Positions 26,431-34,918 of a stretch of DNA of 64,000 nt are shown here, piece by piece. Source of the DNA: Lysinibacillus sp. G4S2 (lineage in GTDB: Bacteria > Bacillota > Bacilli > Bacillales_A > Planococcaceae). The notes beneath the pieces were generated by a model. The model had not been told where the DNA came from and searched no databases. It saw only the letters and a list, made by a program, of their open reading frames with translations. The position numbers were made by a program, and so were the translations under genes. The stretch is from the NCBI RefSeq assembly GCF_030348505.1, contig NZ_JAUCFJ010000002.1, forward strand, positions 4,902,001-4,966,000. The letters run 5' to 3'. Positions within the stretch are counted from its first letter, which is position 1; the number at the start of each line of letters is the position of its first letter.

Positions 26431-27760
26431 ACTGGACACCCGCTTTTCGAAAAGCACGTTTGATTTTAAAAATCTTCGTTTCCTTATAAACCTCTTCATC
26501 CTGTCCACCCAGCTGAATGGCACGTAAATAAACATCTCGAGCATTATTTACCTCTTTAATACCCTTTAGCTGCATATAACGACGATCCTCATTCGTTGTT
26601 GTAAACCATAAGTTTTTAATAGCAAGCACCTCTAACACACGTAAATTATGAGACGTGAAAATAAGCTGCCCTTTTCCATCCTCATCAATCACTGTTAACA
26701 ACTCGCCTAACAAATATTCAAAAACACCAGAATCTAATTCATCAATTACTACACAAGCATTTGGGTTGTTATAAACAGCAATGAGCACACTGAGCACAGA
26801 AATAATTTTCAAAATGCCTTCTGATTCTGTCCGAAGTGGTAATTCGCGCTCTCCTCGCTTAGATAAAAATTCAAAACGGATTCCTTTTTCGCCATTATCC
26901 ATAGTTTGTTTTGTAATCACATTAATATTTATTGTCAAGCCTGGAATAATCGCTGATAATACACGATTACTTTGCTCGATCACTTCACACAACACGTAAA
27001 ACGCATCCTCTGGCAATAACGCTGAATCCTTCAAATCATAAGAAATAAAACCACGAGTTTTGTCTAGATGAATACTAAATGGCATGATACGCTCTTCAAA
27101 TAGTGGTGCGATATTTTGATTATTAACGACATGTAAATCACGATTAAAATCTATTGCTAAATTATGAAGCAATTGCATTTCTAACTCTGACAAGCTGTCC
27201 TGTAATAATGGTTTTAAATCTTTATGAAAGACAAAGGACGTATATTGTTTTTTTGCTAATTGCTGAATGACAAGTAATTGGATACGCATTTTTTCATTCA
27301 TATCAGAAAGATTTGCTTTACGTATTTGTAGATCTTCCTCTGTAACATTAACTAGAATCTTCGAGCGCTTCCCTTTCGCGTTTTCTCTGTAAGCTACACG
27401 TTCAACTGTTGTGTACAATCTGTTTTCATCCTCTTGTAACTCTACATAATAATTGAGAAAAAATGTGCCTAGTGGATTTTCTACTAGAAACTCGAATTCA
27501 ATACTTGCCGTATCCTCCCCTGCCATAATTAATCTTTTTTCTTGAGATGGTAATTTAACTTCCGTAATCCAACCAGAGATAAGTGCCTTTAACAAGCCAA
27601 ATGCATCTACAATCGTTGTTTTCCCGGAGCCATTTTGTCCGTATAACCCTACAACATTTGCCTTAAGAAATGTGTCAAAGTTCACCGCTAATACGATTTC
27701 ACCATGTCGTACATTTCGTAAATTTTGTATCTTTATTCTTTTGATTTTTATAGTTGTCAT
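26423..27760 (-). CDS. AAA/OLD-type ATPase, SMC-like, of a two-gene module
   Basis: The 445-aa ATPase starts with the RecF/OLD-type opening IKIQNLRNVRHGEIVL. It has Walker A GLYGQNGSGKTT near residue 37-48, an ABC-like signature in LRTESEGILKI near 318, Walker B ACVVIDELDSG near 345, and a switch His in LIFTSHNLRVLE near 378. The insert between the lobes is short, without a long coiled coil. This fits AAA_15/OLD-family ATPases that work with nuclease partners, here encoded by the overlapping downstream gene. Defence against phage is inferred from family and arrangement only. Confidence 0.75.
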   Translation of the reverse strand: MTTIKIKRIKIQNLRNVRHGEIVLAVNFDTFLKANVVGLYGQNGSGKTTIVDAFGLLKALISGWITEVKLPSQEKRLIMAGEDTASIEFEFLVENPLGTFFLNYYVELQEDENRLYTTVERVAYRENAKGKRSKILVNVTEEDLQIRKANLSDMNEKMRIQLLVIQQLAKKQYTSFVFHKDLKPLLQDSLSELEMQLLHNLAIDFNRDLHVVNNQNIAPLFEERIMPFSIHLDKTRGFISYDLKDSALLPEDAFYVLCEVIEQSNRVLSAIIPGLTININVITKQTMDNGEKGIRFEFLSKRGERELPLRTESEGILKIISVLSVLIAVYNNPNACVVIDELDSGVFEYLLGELLTVIDEDGKGQLIFTSHNLRVLEVLAIKNLWFTTTNEDRRYMQLKGIKEVNNARDVYLRAIQLGGQDEEVYKETKIFKIKRAFRKAGVQYD

Positions 27761-27941
27761 TTAACAAAACATCCTTTAAGGCTATTTCCTACTATTATAA
27801 TTAAAATCGGCATTTTTTATAACAATTTCTATTTTAAAAACTGATATCATTAGCAAATATTCACACATAGTTTAAAGCCTATGACCAATCATAATAGTGA
27901 GCATATGTTAGAAAAGAAAAGATGAAGAAAGGTGTGTTTCA

Positions 27942-28454
27942 TTGGTCAATCCTAGATTAACTCCCGAAGATGAAAATATGGATTTTAACATTCCGTATCA
28001 TCCTAGCATGTCACCTGGTAGTTCCTATCCACCTTCGTATCCAATGCAGCCATATCCATCACAACCATACCCTTCGCGTCCTCCGATGCCATACCCATCA
28101 CAACCATATCCTTCGCGTCCTTCGATGCCAAATCCATCACAACCATATCCTTCGCGTCCTTCGATGCCATATCCGTCACAACCATATCCTTCGCGTCCTT
28201 CGATGCCATATCCATCACAACCATACCCTTCGCGTCCTCCGATGCCATACCCATCACAACCATATCCTTCGCGCCCTCCGATGCCATATCCGTCACAACC
28301 ATATCCTTCGCGCCCTCCGATGCCATATCCGTCACAACCATATCCTTCGCGCCCTCCGATGCCATATCCAGGCGGGCAATTTCCTAGTTTCCCTGGCTTA
28401 AACCCACCAGGAATGTCAGATATGTCACCTGGTATTTTTGGTAATCAAAGCTAA
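27942..28454 (+). CDS. Proline/tyrosine-rich repeat protein, possible spore coat protein
   Basis: A TTG at 27942 follows AAAGGTG at seven bases. The 170-aa product has a short unique N-terminus. About eight copies of a 13-residue unit, MPYPSQPYPSRPP with P/S variation, follow at residues 40-145, then a Gly/Pro-rich C-terminus. The DNA repeat is 39 bp with near-identical copies, so unit number probably varies among strains. There is no signal peptide. The Pro/Tyr-rich composition resembles some spore coat or exosporium proteins, which is only a guess. A strong terminator follows. Confidence 0.65.
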   Translation: MVNPRLTPEDENMDFNIPYHPSMSPGSSYPPSYPMQPYPSQPYPSRPPMPYPSQPYPSRPSMPNPSQPYPSRPSMPYPSQPYPSRPSMPYPSQPYPSRPPMPYPSQPYPSRPPMPYPSQPYPSRPPMPYPSQPYPSRPPMPYPGGQFPSFPGLNPPGMSDMSPGIFGNQS

Positions 28455-28464
28455 ATAACTGCAA

Positions 28465-28513
28465 CAAAAAGGCTATCCACAAGTTCAAATACGAACTAGT
28501 GGATAGCCTTTTT
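28465..28513 (+). terminator. Terminator after the repeat protein
   Basis: AAAAAGGCTATCCAC pairs with GTGGATAGCCTTTTT. No gene or recognised site was found in 28514-28967. Confidence 0.85.
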
Positions 28514-28967
28514 ATCTATTACACGAAGGGATTTACCCTTCCCCAATAAAATAAAGCTCTGAATTTTTCACCTATATTTTAATCATTTGAAATCAACTTA
28601 GATAACGACTCTAAATTACTTTATATTAATATAAAGATAATTTATTGTATAAATATCCACAAAAATAGGAATTTTACAGACTAAAAAACTATTTTTTTAG
28701 TTTTAATCCCGAAGATTTAAAGTCGAAATAGTAAGTTCATTGGGTTGTGAACCGTATTTTTTGGCAGTATAGTTGTTTATTGTTAGGGGATGAATGGCTT
28801 AATTTACATTCATAATTTTTTGTAAAAAGGAACATGAACTTCCATGATTAATTACATCTGAACTACCAACTGTAACGTTCTCATCTAGTTACATTCGACT
28901 ATCATACCCGCTATTGTTCCTTTTTTTACCTCAAATATGTTTTGTATATAATTTTAGGAGGAAGAGC

Positions 28968-30716
28968 ATGAAGATAAGCAAGAAACAGCATATGTCCATC
29001 AGTAAGAAATTAACGGTCATAATCTTAAGTATCTTATTACTATTTGGATTAGTCACTTTAGGTCTTTCCTATTATATAGTGAGAGAAAGCAATTTTAAAG
29101 ATATGGATCAATCCCTGTATGAAAAAGGAATGATTCTATCAAAGACTATAGATTTAAAGACATTGCAATCTGTACTGCAGGAACCTAATGCTAGTAACCC
29201 AGATGTCCTTCGTTTGACAGAAGAAATGGACGCTATAAACAATAAATCAGATCTTATTACGAATCTTTTTCTCGTTACAGTAGATGGAGAAAAAATAAAT
29301 GCACCGGTTCTTTCATCTAGCGTACTTAATGTAGGAGCTGAATATAACCAGGATATGATAGAAATGGGTCTATCTTCAGATTTTCTTACAAAGATCAAAG
29401 AAGTGTTTGAAACAAAGGAAGCTACAGCTACTGATGTATATAGCGATGAATTTGGTAGCTATAAAACAGGACTTACACCTATTGTAGATGAAGATGGCTC
29501 TATCTTGGCTGCTTATGCAATGGACTATGATGTATCAAAGGTAACCGCTAAGGCTATGTCAGAAGTATTATGGACTCTTGTAGTTACAGTTATTTTCTTA
29601 ATTGGTTCTTCCATTGCGGTTTACTCGCTTTTAAATAGAAAATTGAAACCTCTTCAGCAACTATCCATACAATCTAGAAAGGTAGCGGAAGGTAATTTAG
29701 AGCTTGAACCTTTACCTGTATCATCAACAGATGAAGTTGGCCTACTAACGGAAAACTTTAATTTCATGATTGAGAATTTAAGAACCGTTATTAAAAGTGC
29801 GACAAATGTTTCTACACACGTTTCAAACTCCGCAAATGTTTTATCGACCAATATGCAGGAAACAACAGATTCTTACAATAGCGTAGCTTCAGCCATGCAA
29901 GAGATTGCTGGGGGAGCTGATTTACAAGTACAAAAGGCAAAAGAAAGCGCCATTACAATTGAAGAAATGAGCATTGGCATTCAACGACTTGCCATGACAT
30001 CAAATCAAATTTCAGAATCCTCTATCCTTACTTCAGAAGAAGCTGAAAAAGGCAATGAATCTACTAATAAATCTGTTGCCCAAATGAATGCCATTAGTAA
30101 AGCTGTCAATCAATCAGCGGCATCTGTAAAAATGCTTGGTGAGCATTCAGGTAAAATTGAAGAAATCGTTGGTATTATTACAGGTATCGCTTCCCAAACG
30201 AATTTACTAGCATTGAATGCAGCAATTGAAGCTGCTCGCGCTGGAGAAGCTGGAAGTGGCTTCGCTGTTGTAGCAGATGAAGTTCGCAAGCTTGCTGAGC
30301 AATCAGAGGCGTCAGCTCGTGAAATTTCCACGCTTATCTCCCATATCCAACATGATACAAATGACTCTGTAAATGTTATGAGACTAGCTGTGGAAGAAGT
30401 GGACAATGGTTTAATAATGATTAATGATTCCGAAAAGTCGTTTAGTCAAATTTTAACTTCCATTCATCATGTAACTGGACAAATTCAAGAACTATCTGCA
30501 ACGATTGAAGAAATGGCTGCGGGTATGGAGGAAGTAACTTCTGCCGTTAAGGATATGGAAAATTTCTCTGAAACTTCGAGAGATAATACAAGAGCAGTAG
30601 CCGAAACGTCTGCATCTCAACTTAACACTGTGCATAGAGTCTCCGAAGAAGCTAAAGTGTTGAATGACTTATCCAGTGAATTGTTAAATGTTGTGAATAC
30701 ATTTGAAGTAAAATAA
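28968..30716 (+). CDS. Methyl-accepting chemotaxis protein
   Basis: The ATG at 28968 follows AGGAGGAAG. The 582-aa receptor has a membrane segment at about 16-38, an extracellular sensor of about 160 residues (probably a single Cache-like domain), and a second membrane segment near 198-218. A HAMP domain (about 220-272) and the long cytoplasmic coiled coil follow, with the highly conserved tip [20 protein letters not shown] and [10 protein letters not shown]. It would signal to CheA/CheW, which lie outside the window. The ligand is unknown. The domain layout is complete. Confidence 0.93.
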   Translation: MKISKKQHMSISKKLTVIILSILLLFGLVTLGLSYYIVRESNFKDMDQSLYEKGMILSKTIDLKTLQSVLQEPNASNPDVLRLTEEMDAINNKSDLITNLFLVTVDGEKINAPVLSSSVLNVGAEYNQDMIEMGLSSDFLTKIKEVFETKEATATDVYSDEFGSYKTGLTPIVDEDGSILAAYAMDYDVSKVTAKAMSEVLWTLVVTVIFLIGSSIAVYSLLNRKLKPLQQLSIQSRKVAEGNLELEPLPVSSTDEVGLLTENFNFMIENLRTVIKSATNVSTHVSNSANVLSTNMQETTDSYNSVASAMQEIAGGADLQVQKAKESAITIEEMSIGIQRLAMTSNQISESSILTSEEAEKGNESTNKSVAQMNAISKAVNQSAASVKMLGEHSGKIEEIVGIITGIASQTNLLALNAAIEAARAGEAGSGFAVVADEVRKLAEQSEASAREISTLISHIQHDTNDSVNVMRLAVEEVDNGLIMINDSEKSFSQILTSIHHVTGQIQELSATIEEMAAGMEEVTSAVKDMENFSETSRDNTRAVAETSASQLNTVHRVSEEAKVLNDLSSELLNVVNTFEVK

Positions 30717-30726
30717 AGTGAAACTT

Positions 30727-30818
30727 CATTCAGAGGGAGTTTCTTGATCCCTTTGAATGTTAGTAAACCAATCGGGCATTTACTGGCAATTGAATGCCAT
30801 TTAATCATTTGGTTTACC
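30727..30818. terminator. Two hairpins after the chemoreceptor gene
   Basis: CATTCAGAGGGA pairs with TCCCTTTGAATG (30727-30759). A longer inverted repeat follows, GTAAACCAA to TTGGTTTAC. The first is a probable terminator, although its T-run is weak. Confidence 0.45.
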
Positions 30819-30852
30819 TTTGCTTACTGCCAGTTATATCCGAGATAAAAAT

Positions 30853-30990
30853 GAAAGGAGCTGTCCTATAAGTAGAATTAAGTCATTTTGTTCTTGGTCA
30901 TGCTGCTACTTACTTGTAGGTTTTGAGCAGTTTATGAAATTGACTATTAAATTCTGCTTATCGAGAGTCTTATAAGACAGCTCTCCTTTC
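30853..30990. repeat. MITE-like inverted repeat upstream of the NRPS
   Basis: GAAAGGAGCTGTCCTATAAG (30853-30872) is the near-perfect inverse of the sequence at 30969-30990, with about 96 bp between. It ends only about 20 bp before the NRPS start, so the NRPS leader RNA would contain it. Confidence 0.65.
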
Positions 30991-31011
30991 TAAAAATAGG
31001 AGTTGTTATAA

Positions 31012-34000
31012 TTGAATATAAAACAAGAACTAGATTTAATTACACCACTTTCTAAAACGAAACTACCGGAACAACAAATGCTCCCATCTGATCGTACACA
31101 ACTGTTAAATGAGGAGGATTTGTTAGTATACCAGGCATTAAATCGAACAAATGCGCATTATGAAAAGAACAAAACAATACCTGAAGTATTTTATCAAGCA
31201 GCGAATCAGTTTGCTGACCGCATCGCATTATCATTTAATGGCGGCATGATGACATATCGTCAGCTAAATGAACAATCTAATCAAATTGCTCATCTGTTAA
31301 TTGCCAATGGTTTACAAAAAGGCGATTATGTAGCGATTGTCATGGAACGAAGTAAAGAAACAGTAGTTGCTTTACTTGGCGTTTTAAAAGCAGGAGGTAT
31401 ATACGTCCCTATTGATCCTAGCTATCCGAAAGAACGTTGTCATTTCCTTTTGAATGATACAGGTGCCTCATTCATATTTACAAAAGATGAATATACTCAA
31501 CTGATCAATGAATTAATGCATAATGATTCCCTATCTCGAACCGTTTTTCCAATGAATCAGATGGAGAGAAGCTTTCCAATAGAAAATATTCACATCGACC
31601 TCCATCCAACCGATTTAGCCTATATTATTTATACATCAGGGTCGACAGGCCAACCAAAGGGCGTCATGCTCAAGCATGAAGCTGTTATTAACTTGATTAC
31701 AGATAATCAAAGAATCTACCAAGCAACGAAAACCGACGTTTTTTCTCAATTTATCTCCTACAGTTTTGACCCATCTGTTACGGAAACATTTACAGCTTTC
31801 TTTTCAGGTGCAAGATTACATCTGTTAACAAGCATCGAACGTATATCCATTGAGGCATTCGCTGATATGATTGAACGGGAACAAATAACGACTGCTACCG
31901 TGCCAAATGCATTTTTTACACAGCTTGCTACACACCTCCCTCTAGAATACCTTGGAAAATTATCTTCACTTAACTATTTGTCAGTTGGCGGAGAAGCTCT
32001 TATGCCTACTGTCGTACAAAGGTGGCAAGAAAAATTCGGTACAACAACTGAGATTATTAATGTTTATGGACCGACTGAGTGTACCGTGCTGTCCTCCTAT
32101 TACAGGGTAAAAGATGAACTAAAAGGCAATCAGGCAAGTATTCCTATAGGTAAGCCAATTGCTAATTATGAGATGTATATTATGAATAAGGATGGTCAGC
32201 TTTGTCCTATTAATGAAATAGGAGAATTATGTATTGCAGGTGCTGGCCTAGCTGCAGGCTACTTAAATCAACCAGAAAAAACCGCCGAAGCATTTATCCC
32301 CCATTTGTTTAAGTCAAATGAACGGATGTATCGAACAGGTGATTTAGTTCGACTATTGCCAAGTGGCGTTATTGAATTTGTCGGGCGTAAAGATTCCCAA
32401 ATCAAAGTAAGGGGTTTTCGTATTGAGCTTGGGGAGATTGAAACGGTATTAAGCAAACATCCTAACATTCAAGAAACCATTATTCTTGCGAAGAAAATGA
32501 CAGATGGCAATAATAGCTTATCTGCCTACTACACTGTATCGGGAGGTAGTCAGGTAGAGCAAGCATCTATTAGAGATTATTTGGCACGCAATCTACCTGA
32601 TTATATGGTTCCTGAACGTTTCTTTGAATTACAAGACATGCCATTGTCTCCAACAGGCAAAATTGATCGTAAACAATTAGCTACAATGGAGCTAACTCCA
32701 TCTCTCGACAGTCCATATGATGCTCCCGAAAACGACATCCAACAATTGTTAGCAAATGCTTGGGAGTATGTACTTGGTATTGAGCGTGTAGGAATTCATG
32801 ATAATTTCTTTCACATTGGTGGACATTCTCTAAAAGTGCTTGAAATTCTTGTACAAGTGAAAAAGCATGTTCCATTTTTAAAAATTCAAGATTTCTTCCA
32901 GCATCAAACTATTGCAGAGCTTGACCATTATATTAGTAACTATCGACCTGAGGTGCATGATCATCAAGAGCGGACAACTAATTTAATTTCGAAGGAACTA
33001 ATGGAGCCTAATGCCCTACCAGTCTCTCAAGCGGTAAAACCTTTACCTATGAATACGGTTTTGTTAACAGGGGCCACTGGCTATTTAGGAAGTCATGTAT
33101 TATATGAGCTATTAATGAAAACAAATGCACATATCTACTGTCTAATTCGACCAAGTGCACATACATCACTTAAAGAAAAGCTAATGGATAGTATGCTATT
33201 TTATTTCGAAAAGGATATCGATGTCCTTATGGAAAATCGAGTAACAGTTATTCAAGGCGATTTGGGAAAACATGCACTTAATTTATCCGTGAAGGATGAG
33301 CAGGCAATTGTTGCAGAAATTGATGCAATTATTCACTGCGGAGCAGATGTAAGGCATTTCGGCGCAGCAGATCATTTTAATGATGTAAACGTTGAAGGCA
33401 CTAAATATTTGCTTGAACTCGCAAAACAGAAACAAGGTGTCCATTTCCACTATGTATCAACAATGGGGATTCCAGAGGAGCTTGCCGCACATCAATGGGG
33501 GCCCAATGAAGCACAAGGCAACTTTAATTATGATAGTAAACTCGAGAATGTTTATACGCAAAGTAAGCTAAAGGCTGAAAATCTTGTTCGAAATGCTATA
33601 AATGATCAGATACCAATTTCAATCTATCGTGTTGGAAATTTAACCTGCCATTCCGACACAGGGAAATTCCAACGCAATATAGACGATAATGCTTTTTACC
33701 GAATGATTAAATCTATGCTTTACTTAGGTAAAACACCAACTGCTAATTGGCATGTTGATTTTACACCGATCAATTATGCAAGCCAAGCATTAGTTGCTCT
33801 AGCTTGTCAGCCAACATCAAACGGACATATATTCCACCTATGTAATCCTGTTCCTCTACCTTATCTAGAGTTTATCAAGATAATGAAGGAACTTGACTAT
33901 GACTTAGACATTGTCACTGCACAGGAGTATACGGACTGGCTATTAAATGGCGAGCATTCTGAAGAAGTTCAAGAATATTTATCTTTAGCAATTGCACAGC

Positions 34001-34179
34001 TTGAAGGTGATGGAGCAAGTGATTCACCGTTTTTATTTAATAGCAATAAAACACAGGAATTTTTAGCGAGTTCTACTATTACATGCGCAGTACCTAATGC
34101 AGCGTTCATTCAAAATATGATTGATTATGGCGTTGAAATAGGCTATTTTCCTGAGCCTAAGGCAGTCGCAGTTCGATAA
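31012..34179 (+). CDS. Single-module NRPS: adenylation, carrier, terminal reductase
   Basis: A TTG start is preceded by AGGAG. The 1055-aa enzyme has no condensation domain. The adenylation domain (about 55-555) shows core motifs YIIYTSGSTGQPKGV, FDPSVTE, NVYGPTECTV, RMYRTGDLVR and PTGKIDRKQL. A carrier domain follows with the phosphopantetheine Ser in IGGHSLKVL (near 605). The terminal thioester reductase has the NADPH loop LLTGATGYLG (near 683), a catalytic YTQSK and VSTMG. It should load one amino or aryl acid and release it as aldehyde or alcohol. A hand-read specificity code is D-P-T-T-S-G-V-V-L; I cannot assign the substrate. Confidence 0.88.
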   Translation: MNIKQELDLITPLSKTKLPEQQMLPSDRTQLLNEEDLLVYQALNRTNAHYEKNKTIPEVFYQAANQFADRIALSFNGGMMTYRQLNEQSNQIAHLLIANGLQKGDYVAIVMERSKETVVALLGVLKAGGIYVPIDPSYPKERCHFLLNDTGASFIFTKDEYTQLINELMHNDSLSRTVFPMNQMERSFPIENIHIDLHPTDLAYIIYTSGSTGQPKGVMLKHEAVINLITDNQRIYQATKTDVFSQFISYSFDPSVTETFTAFFSGARLHLLTSIERISIEAFADMIEREQITTATVPNAFFTQLATHLPLEYLGKLSSLNYLSVGGEALMPTVVQRWQEKFGTTTEIINVYGPTECTVLSSYYRVKDELKGNQASIPIGKPIANYEMYIMNKDGQLCPINEIGELCIAGAGLAAGYLNQPEKTAEAFIPHLFKSNERMYRTGDLVRLLPSGVIEFVGRKDSQIKVRGFRIELGEIETVLSKHPNIQETIILAKKMTDGNNSLSAYYTVSGGSQVEQASIRDYLARNLPDYMVPERFFELQDMPLSPTGKIDRKQLATMELTPSLDSPYDAPENDIQQLLANAWEYVLGIERVGIHDNFFHIGGHSLKVLEILVQVKKHVPFLKIQDFFQHQTIAELDHYISNYRPEVHDHQERTTNLISKELMEPNALPVSQAVKPLPMNTVLLTGATGYLGSHVLYELLMKTNAHIYCLIRPSAHTSLKEKLMDSMLFYFEKDIDVLMENRVTVIQGDLGKHALNLSVKDEQAIVAEIDAIIHCGADVRHFGAADHFNDVNVEGTKYLLELAKQKQGVHFHYVSTMGIPEELAAHQWGPNEAQGNFNYDSKLENVYTQSKLKAENLVRNAINDQIPISIYRVGNLTCHSDTGKFQRNIDDNAFYRMIKSMLYLGKTPTANWHVDFTPINYASQALVALACQPTSNGHIFHLCNPVPLPYLEFIKIMKELDYDLDIVTAQEYTDWLLNGEHSEEVQEYLSLAIAQLEGDGASDSPFLFNSNKTQEFLASSTITCAVPNAAFIQNMIDYGVEIGYFPEPKAVAVR

Positions 34180-34859
34180 TGCCAAAATTTAATGGCGTAC
34201 ATGTATTTGCACTTCCAATGGGTTCACAATTAGAAAAATCCGAATGGGATATGTTTTTCATTCATCTTCCATATAATGATCAGCAAAGGATATTAAAATA
34301 CATCCATTGGCAGGATCGGCAAAGAGCATTGCTTGGAAATGTTCTTATTAGATGGTCAATCCAACACTTAACCGATGCTCGGCATATCCAAATTACTCGA
34401 AATGAGCATGGACGCCCCTATGTTATAGAAAACGATAGTTGGACAGGCGATTTTAATCTTGCTCATTCTGGAGAGTGGATCGTTATAGCACTAACGAATG
34501 AAGGTCGTGTAGGGATTGATGTTGAAAAAATAAAGCATGTGACTGAAGATGCCATGCAATATGCAATGTCACAGGCTGAGTTGACAACAATACGTCAACA
34601 ATCCGAACTAAAACAATTACATTTATTTTATGAATTTTGGACAATGAAGGAAGCCCTCTATAAAACAAGTCTATTGCCAAACACCGCTCCACATTTGCTG
34701 AATACAATTGAAATAAAAGACAAGTATCAAGACATTCAGACACAAGTAATGTATATCGATCAATTACATCCTGTGTCCATTTGTTGGAACAGTGAGGAAT
34801 CACATGTGAATTTCACTATATTGAACATGCAGCAGCTTATAGTGCATTTACAATCATAG
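34179..34859 (+). CDS. Sfp-type 4'-phosphopantetheinyl transferase
   Basis: The 226-aa protein carries the two hallmark motifs of Sfp-type transferases, GIDVEKI (near 108) and WTMKEALYK (near 152), with the Mg-binding acidic residues intact. The ATG shares its first base with the NRPS stop (TAATG), so expression is coupled. It should transfer phosphopantetheine from coenzyme A to the Ser of the NRPS carrier domain. A dedicated activating enzyme supports the idea that the two genes form a complete small biosynthetic unit. Confidence 0.9.
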   Translation: MPKFNGVHVFALPMGSQLEKSEWDMFFIHLPYNDQQRILKYIHWQDRQRALLGNVLIRWSIQHLTDARHIQITRNEHGRPYVIENDSWTGDFNLAHSGEWIVIALTNEGRVGIDVEKIKHVTEDAMQYAMSQAELTTIRQQSELKQLHLFYEFWTMKEALYKTSLLPNTAPHLLNTIEIKDKYQDIQTQVMYIDQLHPVSICWNSEESHVNFTILNMQQLIVHLQS

Positions 34860-34861
34860 AA

Positions 34862-34907
34862 AAAATAGTAGTACAACCTGAGTTTCGGTTTGTACTACTA
34901 TTTTTTA
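34862..34907. terminator. Bidirectional terminator
   Basis: AAATAGTAGTACAA pairs with TTGTACTACTATTT, with A and T runs outside, between the convergent transferase and Sel1-repeat genes. Confidence 0.85.
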
Positions 34908-34918
34908 ATTACTTCGTT

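Noticed and set aside
27970-28401. Alternative-frame ORFs over the proline-rich gene
   Set aside because: They follow from the 39-bp repeat; the frame with a ribosome binding site is the one at 27942.
28514-28967. Sigma-D promoter for the chemoreceptor
   Set aside because: I looked for the TAAA / GCCGATAT pair and found no convincing match.
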